Shown: piece after piece, positions 53,254 to 62,863 of the stretch
Position numbering within the stretch: the first letter of the stretch is position 1
Layout: the number at the start of each line of letters is the position of its first letter
Source of the DNA: Streptomyces sp. cf386
GTDB taxonomy: Bacteria; Actinomycetota; Actinomycetes; Streptomycetales; Streptomycetaceae
NCBI RefSeq assembly: GCF_900103585.1
Contig: NZ_FNHV01000005.1
Span: 434,001-498,000, forward strand
DNA: 64,000 nucleotides
Direction: 5' to 3'
Made by a program: the position numbers and the translations under genes
The notes under the pieces: generated by a model
The model's input: only the letters and a program-made list of their open reading frames with translations
What the model was told of the DNA's origin: nothing
Databases searched by the model: none

Positions 53254-55329
53254 ATGACCAGCGCGAGTCACCGCGGTGCGGATGCCCACGACGCGATCGG
53301 CGAAACGCCGGATCGGCGCCCGTCCGCGGCGGGACATGCGGGGGTGTTCCAGGACCTGCTTCCGCTCGCGCTCTGGGTGGTCGATGCCGATGGGCGCCTG
53401 GTGCAGTGGTCGCTCGCCGCGCAGGACCTGCTCGGTCACACGCCGGAGGAGATGGTGGGGCAGGACGCCAGGCGTGTACTCGTGCCGGAGGAGAACCGGG
53501 AGCTGGCCGACCGGCTGGGCCGGACGGTGCGGACGGGTGCTGCGGTGGTCGCACGGCTGCCGGTCCGGCATCGCGACGGGACCGTGGTCGACATGGAGAT
53601 GTGGCACTGTCCGATCGCGGATGTGCGGGGACGTCCAGGGGTGCTGGCGATCGCGGCGGAGACCTCAGCCGTGGAGCGGATGCGGGATTCGCTGGCCGCG
53701 CTGGAGGGGCTGTTCACCCAGTCCCCGATCGGCCTGGCCATGCTCGGCCCCGACCTGCGTTTCCTCCGGGTCAACGAGGCTCTGTCCCGGATCGACGGTG
53801 TCCCGGTGGCCGAGCACGTCGGCAGACGCGTGACCGAGATCGCCCCCGGCGCCGGTGCGCTGGAGGCGGTGATGCGCCAGGTCCTCGACCGGGGTGAGGC
53901 GGTGGTCGACTTCCGCTACACCTCCGGCACGTCGGACCCGCAACGGATGCGCACGTGGTCCTGCTCCTACGCCCCCTTGCTCGGCGGGGCCGGCCAACGG
54001 GTGGGGGTGATCGCTTCGCTGATCGACGTCACGGAGGGGCAGCGGGCCCACCTGGAGGCGGAACGGGCACGGCAGCGCCTCGCGCTGCTGGTGGAGGCGG
54101 GTACGCAGATGGGTTCCACCCTGGATCTGACGCAGACGGCGCAGGAGGTGGTCCGCGTCCTGGTGCCCCGGCTCGCGGACTCCGCCGACGTCCAGCTGCT
54201 GGAGGAGGCGATGGCCCCGGACGAGACCGCCGCGTCGGCGCACGGTGTGGTCCGGCGTGTCGCGGCGACTTTCACGGATCCGGCCGCGCCTGCCGACTAC
54301 CTCGCGGTCGGCATGACCCTTCAGCTCCCTCCCGGCTCGATGTACGAGCGGCTCATCAGTGCCGGGCGTCCCATGAACCTCTACCTGAGCGACATCGGCC
54401 CGCTGGTCACCACCCCCGGCGCCGACCGGCTGCGCGAGTACCTCCGCGCCCGCGTGGGCTCGGCGCGCGTGATCCCGCTGGTGGCCCGGGGCACGGTGCT
54501 CGGCGCGGTCGCGGTGACCCGGACCCGGGATCGAGAGCCGTTCGACGACCAGGACACGCTGCTGATCGACGAGTTGGTCGCCCGAGCGGCGCTGAACATC
54601 GACAACGCCCGCATGTACAGCCGGGAACGCGACGCGGCGCTCACTCTCCAGCGCAGCCTGATGAACCCCTCCCTGCCCACCGTCAGCGGGCTGGAACTCA
54701 CCGGGCGCTATCTGCCGGCCGGTGACCACGAGGTCGGCGGCGACTGGTTCGACGCCATCGCCCTGTCGGGCGGCCGGACCGCGTTGGTGATCGGGGACGT
54801 GATGGGGCACGGCATCCACGCGGCGGCGGTCATGGGACAGCTGCGCACCGCCGTACGGACCCTGGCACGCCGGGACACCGCGCCCGACGAGGTGCTGCGT
54901 GCCCTGGACGCCGCCGTGGCGGACCTCGGCGAGAACGAGATGGCCACCTGCCTGTACGCCGTCCACGACCCGGGCACCGGGCACTGCCTGATCGCCCGGG
55001 CGGGCCACCCTCCCCCCTTGGTCGCCGACGAGCGGGGAACGGTCACCTTCCTGGACGGACCCGCGGGCCCGCCCCTGGGCGTGGGCAGGCAGGACTGCCA
55101 GGTCCAGCGGGTTCCCCTGCCGCCGCACAGTCTCCTGGTGATCTACACCGACGGTCTGATCGAGACCCGCGGCAAGGATCTCGACCAGGGCATGCGCCGT
55201 CTGGCGCAGGCACTACGGCATCCCGGGCATCCGCTGGAACAGGTCTGCGCCGACCTCCTGGCCCATGTCATGCCCGAGGCGGCGGACGACGACGTGGCGG
55301 TGCTCCTCGCCCGGGCACTGCCCCGGTGA
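53254..55329 (+). CDS. PAS-PAS-GAF-SpoIIE phosphatase
   Basis: The 691-residue signalling protein has a first PAS domain (about 25-135), a second PAS (about 145-270, FTQSPIGLAMLGPDLRFLRVNEAL), a GAF domain (about 280-455) and a C-terminal PP2C/SpoIIE phosphatase (about 470-690) with GGDWFDAIALS, VIGDVMGHG and SLLVIYTDGLIETR supplying metal aspartates. Such proteins dephosphorylate anti-anti-sigma factors and so tune stress or developmental sigma activity. There are no membrane segments. It is followed 181 bp later by a similar gene. Confidence 0.92.
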   Translation: MTSASHRGADAHDAIGETPDRRPSAAGHAGVFQDLLPLALWVVDADGRLVQWSLAAQDLLGHTPEEMVGQDARRVLVPEENRELADRLGRTVRTGAAVVARLPVRHRDGTVVDMEMWHCPIADVRGRPGVLAIAAETSAVERMRDSLAALEGLFTQSPIGLAMLGPDLRFLRVNEALSRIDGVPVAEHVGRRVTEIAPGAGALEAVMRQVLDRGEAVVDFRYTSGTSDPQRMRTWSCSYAPLLGGAGQRVGVIASLIDVTEGQRAHLEAERARQRLALLVEAGTQMGSTLDLTQTAQEVVRVLVPRLADSADVQLLEEAMAPDETAASAHGVVRRVAATFTDPAAPADYLAVGMTLQLPPGSMYERLISAGRPMNLYLSDIGPLVTTPGADRLREYLRARVGSARVIPLVARGTVLGAVAVTRTRDREPFDDQDTLLIDELVARAALNIDNARMYSRERDAALTLQRSLMNPSLPTVSGLELTGRYLPAGDHEVGGDWFDAIALSGGRTALVIGDVMGHGIHAAAVMGQLRTAVRTLARRDTAPDEVLRALDAAVADLGENEMATCLYAVHDPGTGHCLIARAGHPPPLVADERGTVTFLDGPAGPPLGVGRQDCQVQRVPLPPHSLLVIYTDGLIETRGKDLDQGMRRLAQALRHPGHPLEQVCADLLAHVMPEAADDDVAVLLARALPR

Positions 55330-55510
55330 ACAGGAAGGTCGGACCGTCGCGGCCGGCCCTCACCGACCGTCCCGGCCGCTACGACGAAGCACACGATGCC
55401 CGTACAGCCGATACTGGGAGTGAGCCGCTGCAAACCAGGCACTCGGATCCGCAGGAGCGCCCCGGGGCACCGCTCTGCGGGCCCCGCCGACGGCGCGAGA
55501 TGGGTGGGAG

Positions 55511-57958
55511 ATGCGCAACACATCCCCGAAGACGCTCAGCGAGAGCCCGGAGGACCCGTTTTCGATCCATCGATCCGCGTCCGCCGTGCTGGACGGCCGC
55601 GGGCGGGTCGTCGCCTGGAGCGAACAGGCCACCACACTCCTCGGGCACCGGCCCGAGGAGGTGCTGGGCCGACCCATGCATGATGTCCTGGTCGACAGCG
55701 GGGACGAGGCCCTGATCGCCGAAGCGACCACCGCTTGCGTGCGAGAGGGCGGCTGGTTCGGGCTGTTGCCGGTCCTGCACCGCGCGGGCCACCGCCTGTA
55801 CGTGGGGTTCAGGGCCCGCAAGGTGCGACGGCTGGACTCCTCCGTCGAGTGGCTCCTCATCGGCGCACTCGCCGAGGACATCACCCAGTGGGAGATCGAC
55901 CGGTCCGTGCTGGACGGCTTCTTCCGCCGGTCCCCGGTGGGGGTCGCGGTGCTCGGCCCGGACCTGCGCATCCTGCGGGTGAACCGGGCGATCGCGCGGT
56001 TCGGCGGGCTGGAGGCCGAGGGGTACCGCGGGCTTCGCACCTCCGACTTCCTGCTCGGCCCGGACTCGGAGCTGATCGAGCGACGGCTCCGGAGGGTACT
56101 GGAGACGGGCGAGCCCCTGATCTTCGCCGAGCAGCCCTGCCGGTTGCTGCGGGACTCCCAGAAGGAACTGATCGTCTCCGTGTCCGCCTTCCGGATGCAG
56201 GACCCCTCCGGCAGGGTGCTCGGTGTCACCGAGATCGTCGAGGACGTCACCGACCGCCATCGGGCCCGTCGGCGACTGGCGCTGATCAACGAGGCCGGCG
56301 CCAGGATCGGCAGCACCCTGGATGTGGCCAGGACGGCGCGCGAACTGGCCGAGGCGGCGGTTCCCACGCTGGCCGACGCGCTCTCGGTGGATCTGCTGGA
56401 ACCCGTGCCCCGCGGGGAGGAACCGGCCCCGGACTCCATGGGCCCACTGCGCAGGATGGCGGCGCACAGCATCCAGCCCGAGGCTCGGCAGGTGATGTAT
56501 CCCGTCGGCCAACTGTTCTCCTTCCCCGAGGACACGTCGCCGTCACGTTGCCTGGCCGAACGGCGTCCGGTCCTCGAACCCCTCCTGGAGGGCAATCGCG
56601 GATGGTTCGCCGCCGAGCCGGAACGGGCCGCGAAGGCACTCGCGATAGGGGTCCACTCCCTGATGGTGGTGCCGCTGGCCGCGCGCGGTGCCGTCCTCGG
56701 CCTGGTGTGCCTGTGGCGCTCGCAGCGGCCGGAGCCGTTCGAGGAGGACGACCTGACCCTGGCGGAGGAGTTCGCCGCGAGGGCCGCGGTCTGCATCGAC
56801 AACGCCCGCCGCTACACCCAGCAGCACAACGCCGCCGAGGCCCTCCAGCGCAGCCTGCTGCCCAGTGAGGTGCCCGAGCACCCGGCGGTCGAGACAGCGC
56901 ACCGCTACCTGCCCGCACACGCCTCCGCCGGGGTCGGCGGCGACTGGTTCGACGTGATCCCCCTGTCCGGACTGCGCGTCGCCCTGGTCGTCGGCGACGT
57001 CGTCGGCCACGGTATGCACGCCTCGGCGACCATGGGGCGGCTGCGCACCGCCGTGCACACCCTGGCGCACCTCGACCTGGCCCCGGACGAGGTCCTCGCC
57101 CGGCTCGACGACCTGGTGGACCACTTGGACACCGAACAGCGGGCAGCCGACCGGAACACGCCCCGGATCGTGGGCGCGACGTGCCTGTACGCGGTCTACG
57201 ATCCGGTCTCCCGGCACTGCGCCATGGCCCGCGCGGGGCACCCGCCGCCGACCGTGCTGCGCCCGGACGGCGGGGTGCACCCGATCGACCTCCCCGCCGG
57301 GCCACCGCTCGGCGTGGGCGGGCTGCCGTTCGAGACGGCCGAGGTCGAACTGGCCGAGGGCAGCCTCATCGCCCTGTACAGCGACGGCATCCTCCTGGCC
57401 GACCACCGCGACATCGACCAGGGACTGGCCCAGCTGCGTTCCGTGCTGGCCGGTCCGTTCCACTCGCTGGAGCAGACCTGCAAGGCGGTGGAGGACACGA
57501 TGCTGCCCGACCGGCCCGCCGATGACGTCACACTCCTGCTGGCCCGGACCCGGGTGCTGGCGGCGCAGAACGTGGCGACCTGGCAGCTGTCGGCCGAGCC
57601 CACCGCGGCCGGCCGCGCCCGGACGCTGGTACGGGACTGTCTGGCCGAGTGGGGGTTGGAGGAATTCGCCTTCACCACCGAGCTGATCGTGAGCGAACTG
57701 GTCACGAACGCCTACCGGTACGCCGGTGGCCCGGTGCAGCTGCGGCTGATCCGGGACGGCCATCTCATCTGCGAGGTCTCCGACACCAGCAGCACCTCCC
57801 CTCATCTGCGCCAGGCCCGCGGCACCGACGAGGGCGGACGTGGGCTGTTCCTGGTGGCCCAGCTGTCCGAACGGTGGGGCACACGCTACGGCCGCAACCG
57901 GAAGACCATCTGGGCCGAGCAATCACTGACGGCACATCAAGAGGACTCGGGCGCCTGA
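55511..57958 (+). CDS. PAS-PAS-GAF-SpoIIE phosphatase with RsbW-like kinase domain
   Basis: The 815-residue protein repeats the domain order of its left neighbour (PAS about 20-130, PAS about 140-260, GAF about 265-440, phosphatase about 455-680 with GGDWFDVIPLS and VVGDVVGHGMHA). It adds a C-terminal HATPase_c domain (about 690-815, ELIVSELVTNAYRYAGG, RGLFLVAQL) like the anti-sigma kinase RsbW. Phosphatase and kinase in one chain could set the phosphorylation of one antagonist protein. GGGTGGGAG precedes the ATG. The neighbours probably arose by duplication. Confidence 0.92.
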   Translation: MRNTSPKTLSESPEDPFSIHRSASAVLDGRGRVVAWSEQATTLLGHRPEEVLGRPMHDVLVDSGDEALIAEATTACVREGGWFGLLPVLHRAGHRLYVGFRARKVRRLDSSVEWLLIGALAEDITQWEIDRSVLDGFFRRSPVGVAVLGPDLRILRVNRAIARFGGLEAEGYRGLRTSDFLLGPDSELIERRLRRVLETGEPLIFAEQPCRLLRDSQKELIVSVSAFRMQDPSGRVLGVTEIVEDVTDRHRARRRLALINEAGARIGSTLDVARTARELAEAAVPTLADALSVDLLEPVPRGEEPAPDSMGPLRRMAAHSIQPEARQVMYPVGQLFSFPEDTSPSRCLAERRPVLEPLLEGNRGWFAAEPERAAKALAIGVHSLMVVPLAARGAVLGLVCLWRSQRPEPFEEDDLTLAEEFAARAAVCIDNARRYTQQHNAAEALQRSLLPSEVPEHPAVETAHRYLPAHASAGVGGDWFDVIPLSGLRVALVVGDVVGHGMHASATMGRLRTAVHTLAHLDLAPDEVLARLDDLVDHLDTEQRAADRNTPRIVGATCLYAVYDPVSRHCAMARAGHPPPTVLRPDGGVHPIDLPAGPPLGVGGLPFETAEVELAEGSLIALYSDGILLADHRDIDQGLAQLRSVLAGPFHSLEQTCKAVEDTMLPDRPADDVTLLLARTRVLAAQNVATWQLSAEPTAAGRARTLVRDCLAEWGLEEFAFTTELIVSELVTNAYRYAGGPVQLRLIRDGHLICEVSDTSSTSPHLRQARGTDEGGRGLFLVAQLSERWGTRYGRNRKTIWAEQSLTAHQEDSGA

Positions 57959-57970
57959 CCCTTGTCGCCG

Positions 57971-60040
57971 CTACCGGCGGCTGCGCACGAGAAGATGGAG
58001 GAAGTACGGCGTGCCGATCACCGCCGTCATCAGACCGGCGCCGAGTTGGGCCGGGGCGATCACGGTGCGGCCCAACAGGTCGGCGGTGCAGACCAGCGCG
58101 GCGCCCAGGAGCACCGAGACCGGGACCACCCGGACGTGCCGTCGGCCCACCAGCGCCCGGGCCGCGTGCGGGGCGACGAGTCCCACGAAGCCGATCGTGC
58201 CGGCGGCGGCCACGGCGGTGGCGCTGAGCAGGACGCTGAGGACGAGGAAGCCGAACCGCCCCCGCGCCAGGCCGAGGCCGAGGAGCCTCGGGGTGTCCTC
58301 GTCGAGCGACACGAGGTCCAGTTCGGTGCGTCGTAGGACGGCGATGGCCAGGCCCAGGACGAGGACGGCCGCGAGCGGGGCGATGTCGGGCATGGTGCGC
58401 CCGTAGGTGGAGCCGGACAGCCAGGTGAGGGCCTTGGTCGCGTTGAACGGGTCGGTGAGGACGATGAGCAGGCTGATCAGGGCCGTGGACCCGGTGGCGA
58501 CTCCGATGCCGACCAGGACGAGCCGGTTCTGCTGGAACCCGCCGCGCGCGGCGAGTCCGAAGACGATGGCCGAACTGATCGCGGCGCCCAGGAAGGCCGC
58601 GCCCGCCATGCCCCACGATCCGGCCAGGGGCACGCTCGTCACCAGGAGGACCGCGCCGAGCGCGGCCCCGCCCGAGACGCCCAGGACTCCGGGCTCCGCG
58701 AGCGGATTGCGGGTCACGGCCTGGACGAGCGTTCCGGCCAGGGCGAGTGCCGCGCCCGCGAGGAGCGCCGCGAGGACCCGGGGCACACGGGTGTCGAGGA
58801 CGAAGGAGACGGTCCGACCGGCGTTGCCCTGCGCCCAGTTGACCACGTCGCCCAGCAACAGCTTGCTGTCGCCGAGCAGCACGGCGGCGATCGTCACACC
58901 CACGACCACGGTGACCAGTACGGCCGTGGTGGTGAGGAACAGGGCACGGCTTCTGATGCGCAGCCGGTCGGGTGCGGCGGCTGCGGCCGTGTCCTTCAGC
59001 CGCGTGGCCATGACGACCAGGAACACCGCGCCGACGAGGCTGGTGACGACACCCGTCGGCACGGCGACCGCCAGGTCGGCCGGTACGAGGACCCGCAGCA
59101 GCACGTCCGATCCGAGCACCAGCGCGGCACCGGTCAGCGCCGCGACCGGAAGCCGTGTCCGCGACCGGGTGAAGGCGCGGAACCTGCGGGCGAGGGAGCG
59201 GACGAGGGCGGGGGCGCACAGGCCGACGAAGCCGATCGGTCCGGCGAGGGTGACGGCCACCGCGGACAGCAGCGAGGCGAGGACGACCGCCGTGACCCGG
59301 GTGGCACGGACCGGGATGCCGAGGCCGCGGGCTGCGTCGTCGCCGAGGGACAGGGCATCCACCCGGCGGGCGATCAGCAGCAGCCCGAGCAGACCGGCGA
59401 GGCAGACGGGCGCCATCTGGGCGACCCCGTCGAAGCCGCTCTGCGCGATGCTGCCCTGATTCCACCGGTAGAGGCCTTCGGTCTCCTGGGGGAAGAGCAG
59501 GAGCAGCCCCTCGGTGACGGCGGTCAGTCCGAGGGCGAGGGCGGTGCCGGCCAGGACCAGCCGGACGGTGCCCGCGCCCAGGCCCGACAGTCCGAGGACG
59601 ACGGCCGCCGCCGCGAGGCTCCCGACGAACGCGACGCCGGAGGAGGCGAGCAGCGGCAGCGAGACGCCGGTGACGGCGGCCAGCCCGAGCGCCAGGTAGG
59701 AGCCCGCGTTCACCGCGAGGGTGTCGGGCGAGGCGAGCACGTTGCGGCTGACGGCCTGCAGGGCCGTGCCCGCCATGCCGAGCACGGCCCCGACGAGGAG
59801 TCCGGCGGCCGCCCTCGGCAGCCGGGAGGCGATGACGACGGACGCGTCGGACGGGTCGGCCCGGCCGGTGAGCGCCTTCCACACCTCACCGGCGCCGACG
59901 GCGGCGGTGCCCTGCGTGATGTCGACGACCGCGAGGGCCGCGACCAGCAGGACCAGTAGGGCCGTCACCACGGCCGCGCCCGTCCGGGACGTGGTCTCCG
60001 TCGGCGTACGGGTGACGGGGGGTGTCGCGGTGACGGCCAT
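57971..60040 (-). CDS. Siderophore ABC transporter fused double permease (FecCD-FecCD)
   Basis: The 689-residue protein contains two complete FecCD permeases in one chain, as in FhuB. RLPRAAAGLLVGAVLGMAGTALQAVSRN opens the first half and RVPRVLAALLAGAALALAGTLVQAVTRN the second (each given in part), and both halves have the GFVGL coupling region (GFVGLCAPALVR and GFVGLVAPHAAR). About twenty membrane segments are expected, so one chain serves as the whole channel. It lies 4 bp after the binding-protein gene in an iron-box-controlled operon, and converges with the phosphatase gene 12 bp away. Confidence 0.92.
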   Translation of the reverse strand: MAVTATPPVTRTPTETTSRTGAAVVTALLVLLVAALAVVDITQGTAAVGAGEVWKALTGRADPSDASVVIASRLPRAAAGLLVGAVLGMAGTALQAVSRNVLASPDTLAVNAGSYLALGLAAVTGVSLPLLASSGVAFVGSLAAAAVVLGLSGLGAGTVRLVLAGTALALGLTAVTEGLLLLFPQETEGLYRWNQGSIAQSGFDGVAQMAPVCLAGLLGLLLIARRVDALSLGDDAARGLGIPVRATRVTAVVLASLLSAVAVTLAGPIGFVGLCAPALVRSLARRFRAFTRSRTRLPVAALTGAALVLGSDVLLRVLVPADLAVAVPTGVVTSLVGAVFLVVMATRLKDTAAAAAPDRLRIRSRALFLTTTAVLVTVVVGVTIAAVLLGDSKLLLGDVVNWAQGNAGRTVSFVLDTRVPRVLAALLAGAALALAGTLVQAVTRNPLAEPGVLGVSGGAALGAVLLVTSVPLAGSWGMAGAAFLGAAISSAIVFGLAARGGFQQNRLVLVGIGVATGSTALISLLIVLTDPFNATKALTWLSGSTYGRTMPDIAPLAAVLVLGLAIAVLRRTELDLVSLDEDTPRLLGLGLARGRFGFLVLSVLLSATAVAAAGTIGFVGLVAPHAARALVGRRHVRVVPVSVLLGAALVCTADLLGRTVIAPAQLGAGLMTAVIGTPYFLHLLVRSRR

Positions 60041-60044
60041 GGCG

Positions 60045-61037
60045 CTACTTCGTCAGCTCGGCGACGACGGCGTCGATGTACGCCTCCATCGACTGGGGAC
60101 CGCCGAACATCCAGATGCCGTCGGGCAGTCGGTGGACGTTGCCCTTCTTCACGAACGGCAGGGAGGTCCACACCTTGTCCTTGGACAGGGTGCCGTCCGC
60201 GGTGAACGGAGTGCTGCTCTTGTCGCCGTCGTTGGCGATGTAGGCGAACCGCACGTCGTCGCCCAGCTTGGTGAGGCCCTCGACGTCGGTGGTGCCGAGT
60301 CCGTAGTCCTTGTCGCCCTTGACGGTCCAGGCGTTCTTCAGACCGAGCTGCTCATTGACCGCGCCGATGAGGGAGCCGCTGGTGAAGGGCCGGATGGAGA
60401 CCTGGTTGGAGATGTTGTAGCCGTCGGCGAAGGCGTACTGCGCACCGCCGAGCTTGGCATCCGCGAGGGCCTTCTTGCCTTCGGCGACCTTCGCGTCGAA
60501 GTCCTTCTTGAGCTGGTCGGCCTGCTCGGTGGTGCCGGTGGCCTGGGCGATGAGGTCGAGGTTCTTCGTCATCTGCCCGATCGGGTCGGAGGCGCCGGCG
60601 GAGCGCACCTCCAGGACCGGGGCGACCTTGCGCAGTTGCTTCACGGCGGCCGGGGGCAGGTCGGTGCTGGCGACGATGAGGTCCGGGGACAGCGCGGCGA
60701 TGGTGTCCATGCTGGGCTCGCCGCGGGTGCCGATGTCCTTGGGCTCGTTCTTCAGGGGGACCGCCTGGTCCCAGGTCTGGTAGCCCTTGACGTCGGCGAC
60801 GCCGACCGGGTCGACGCCCAGCGATATCAGGAGCTCGACCTCGTGCCACTCGGTGCCGACCACCTTCTTGGCCGGCCCGTCGAGTTCGACCTTCGCGCCG
60901 GAGGCGTCGGTGAGGGTGATGGCCTCGTTCGTCTTCTTCGCGTCGTCGCTGTCGGCGGCGGGCTCGGTCGTACCGCATGCGGTCAGGGCGAGCGCCGCGG
61001 CGGTGGCGACCGCCGCGGTCATCATCAGGCGTCTCAT
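60045..61037 (-). CDS. Siderophore ABC transporter substrate-binding lipoprotein
   Basis: The 330-residue lipoprotein has lipobox ALTAC (Cys21) and a FepB/FecB-type binding domain (KKVVGTEWHEVELLISLGV, SPDLIVAST, PDGIWMFGGPQS near the end). It captures ferric siderophore or a related chelate. Its ATG overlaps the ATPase stop by 4 bp, so the operon reads ATPase, binding protein, permease. No siderophore synthesis gene is adjacent, so the ligand may be a xenosiderophore. Confidence 0.9.
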   Translation of the reverse strand: MRRLMMTAAVATAAALALTACGTTEPAADSDDAKKTNEAITLTDASGAKVELDGPAKKVVGTEWHEVELLISLGVDPVGVADVKGYQTWDQAVPLKNEPKDIGTRGEPSMDTIAALSPDLIVASTDLPPAAVKQLRKVAPVLEVRSAGASDPIGQMTKNLDLIAQATGTTEQADQLKKDFDAKVAEGKKALADAKLGGAQYAFADGYNISNQVSIRPFTSGSLIGAVNEQLGLKNAWTVKGDKDYGLGTTDVEGLTKLGDDVRFAYIANDGDKSSTPFTADGTLSKDKVWTSLPFVKKGNVHRLPDGIWMFGGPQSMEAYIDAVVAELTK

Positions 61038-61891
61038 GAGGATGTGCTGAGCCTTTCGCTTCGCGTGTGGTGGCGGCCGATCGCGCGGGTGCGCAGATGG
61101 CCGGTGAGCGGGTCGGTGCCGACTTCGATGCGGATGCCGTAGATGTCGGTCAGCCGCTGGGCGGTCAGTACGTCTTCGGGAAGGCCGTCCGCGACGATGC
61201 GTCCCTCGTGCAACAGCACGATCCGGTCGGCGAGAGCCGCGGCCTGGTCGAGGTCGTGCAGGACGGCGCCGACGGCGATCCCGTGGTCGTCGGCCAAGTC
61301 GCGGATGAGGTCGAGGAGTTCGACCTGGTAGCGCAGGTCGAGGTAGGTCGTGGGCTCGTCGAGGAGCAGTACGCCGGTCTCCTGGGCGAGGCAGCCCGCG
61401 AGCCACACCCGCTGGAGCTGCCCGCCGGACAGGTGCTCGGCCCCGCGCTCGGCGAGTTCCGCGACGCCGGTCATGGCGAGCGCGCGGTCCACCGCGGCCC
61501 GCCCGTCCGGGTCCGCCCTGCCCCAGCGGCCCCGGTACGGATAGCGACCGAACTCGACGACGTCGCGCACGGTCAGCCCACTGGGCGTGGGGCGCCCCTG
61601 CGTCAGCAGCGCCACCCGGCGCGAGAACTCACGAGGGGTCAGCGCGAGGCCGTCGGTGTCGTCGATGACGAGTGTGGCGGTCCTGGGCCGCTGCAGCCGT
61701 GCGATCGTGCGCAGAAGTGTCGACTTCCCGCTGCCGTTCGGGCCCACCAGCACCGTCACTTCGCCCGGCCGCAACGCCAACGACGCCTCGTGTACGACGT
61801 CGATGCCTTCGTACGCCACGGTGACTCCCGTGGCCGACAGTTCATGACCGCGGGGACGCACCGCCGCAGAGGTCTCTTCACCCGCATACAC
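61034..61891 (-). CDS. Siderophore ABC transporter ATPase (FecE/FepC type)
   Basis: The roughly 285-residue ATPase has Walker A GPNGSGKST, signature LSGGQLQR, Walker B LLLDEPTTYLD and the H-loop in VLHDLDQA. The first possible start, GTG 61891, lies eight bases from the iron box and has no ribosome site, so it would need a leaderless mRNA. GTG 61861 has GAAGAG upstream at somewhat long spacing. Being first in the operon, its expression sets that of the whole importer. Confidence 0.9.
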   Translation of the reverse strand: MYAGEETSAAVRPRGHELSATGVTVAYEGIDVVHEASLALRPGEVTVLVGPNGSGKSTLLRTIARLQRPRTATLVIDDTDGLALTPREFSRRVALLTQGRPTPSGLTVRDVVEFGRYPYRGRWGRADPDGRAAVDRALAMTGVAELAERGAEHLSGGQLQRVWLAGCLAQETGVLLLDEPTTYLDLRYQVELLDLIRDLADDHGIAVGAVLHDLDQAAALADRIVLLHEGRIVADGLPEDVLTAQRLTDIYGIRIEVGTDPLTGHLRTRAIGRHHTRSERLSTSS

Positions 61892-61898
61892 GGAGCAC

Positions 61899-61915
61899 AG
61901 GTTAGCCTAACCTAA
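61899..61915 (-). promoter_or_regulatory. Iron box (DmdR1/IdeR-type operator)
   Basis: On the coding strand TTAGGTTAGGCTAACCT reads as the actinobacterial iron-box consensus with its two inverted arms. It lies immediately upstream of the ferric-siderophore importer. Fe(II)-loaded DmdR should bind here and repress when iron is plentiful. Confidence 0.9.
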
Positions 61916-62037
61916 GTGCCATCTGTGAAGGGGTGGACGTCCGCACGCAAGCAACACTTCGGCCAAGGTCGGTCTCCAACAGGGAGCCGACTTCCCTCGT
62001 AGGCTGAATCTCGCCCGCGAACGGACAGGAGGCCGAG

Positions 62038-62757
62038 GTGCCCGAGACAACGCCGACCGAGACGACGGTCGCCGAGGTGATGGCCGAGCTGGCCGAGCTG
62101 GCCGAGCTGGCCGAGCTGGCCGAGCTGGCCGAGCTGGAGGACCCGAAGGCACGCGCGGTGAACGAGAAGCACGGCGACGATCACGGTGTGAACCTCGGCA
62201 GGCTGCGCGCGCTCGCGAAGCGGCTGAAGACGCAGCAGGAACTCGCGCGCCGACTCTGGGAGACGGGTGACACCGCGGCCAGGCTGCTGGCACTCCTGAT
62301 CTGCCGCCCGAAGGCGTTCACGCGTGACGAGCTGGACGCCATGCTGCGCGAGGCGCGCACGCCCAAGGTGCACGACTGGCTCGTGAACTACCTGGTGAAG
62401 AAGAACCCGCACGCCGAAGAGCTACGCCTGGCCTGGCCGGCCGACCCGGATCCGGTGGTCGCGAGCGCCGGATGGGCGCTGACCACCGAACGCGTGGCGA
62501 AAAGGCCCGAGGGCCTCGATCTCGCGGGACTGCTCGACACCATCGAGGCGGAGATGAAGGACGCCCCGGATCGCCTGCAGTGGGCCATGAACCACTGCCT
62601 GGCCCGGATCGGGATCGAGCACGCCGAGCACCGCACCCGTGCACTCGACATCGGCGAACGCCTGGAGGTACTCAAGGACTACCCGACCTCCCCCGGCTGC
62701 ACGTCCCCGTTCGCGCCCGTCTGGATCACGGAGATGGTGCGCCGACAGCAGAACTAG
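62038..62757 (+). CDS. DNA alkylation repair (AlkD-like HEAT-repeat) protein
   Basis: The 239-residue helical protein of the DNA alkylation repair family is related to AlkC/AlkD glycosylases: GRLRALAKRLKTQQELARRLW, TPKVHDWLVNYLVK and DPVVASAGWALTTERV are successive HEAT-like helices (given in part). AlkD-type proteins excise bulky alkylated bases without base flipping; some relatives have lost activity. Residues 16-33 are a six-fold Ala-Glu-Leu repeat encoded by a perfect DNA repeat. AGGAGG precedes the GTG start. Confidence 0.82.
   Translation: MPETTPTETTVAEVMAELAELAELAELAELAELEDPKARAVNEKHGDDHGVNLGRLRALAKRLKTQQELARRLWETGDTAARLLALLICRPKAFTRDELDAMLREARTPKVHDWLVNYLVKKNPHAEELRLAWPADPDPVVASAGWALTTERVAKRPEGLDLAGLLDTIEAEMKDAPDRLQWAMNHCLARIGIEHAEHRTRALDIGERLEVLKDYPTSPGCTSPFAPVWITEMVRRQQN
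62083..62136 (+). repeat. Six tandem copies of GCCGAGCTG (in-frame, Ala-Glu-Leu)
   Basis: Six perfect head-to-tail 9-bp units inside the AlkD-like gene encode (AEL)6, an acidic amphipathic helix. Perfect identity at codon level suggests slippage-driven expansion, so copy number may vary between strains without breaking the frame. Confidence 0.95.
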
Positions 62758-62863
62758 ACGGCAGTGAGGCAGATCAGACCTCTTGCGCAATTTGTCCGCA
62801 TGACGTCACCATGTTTGGGCCGAAACCGCAGACGGGGATCCCCAACGATCGGCTCCCGCCCCT

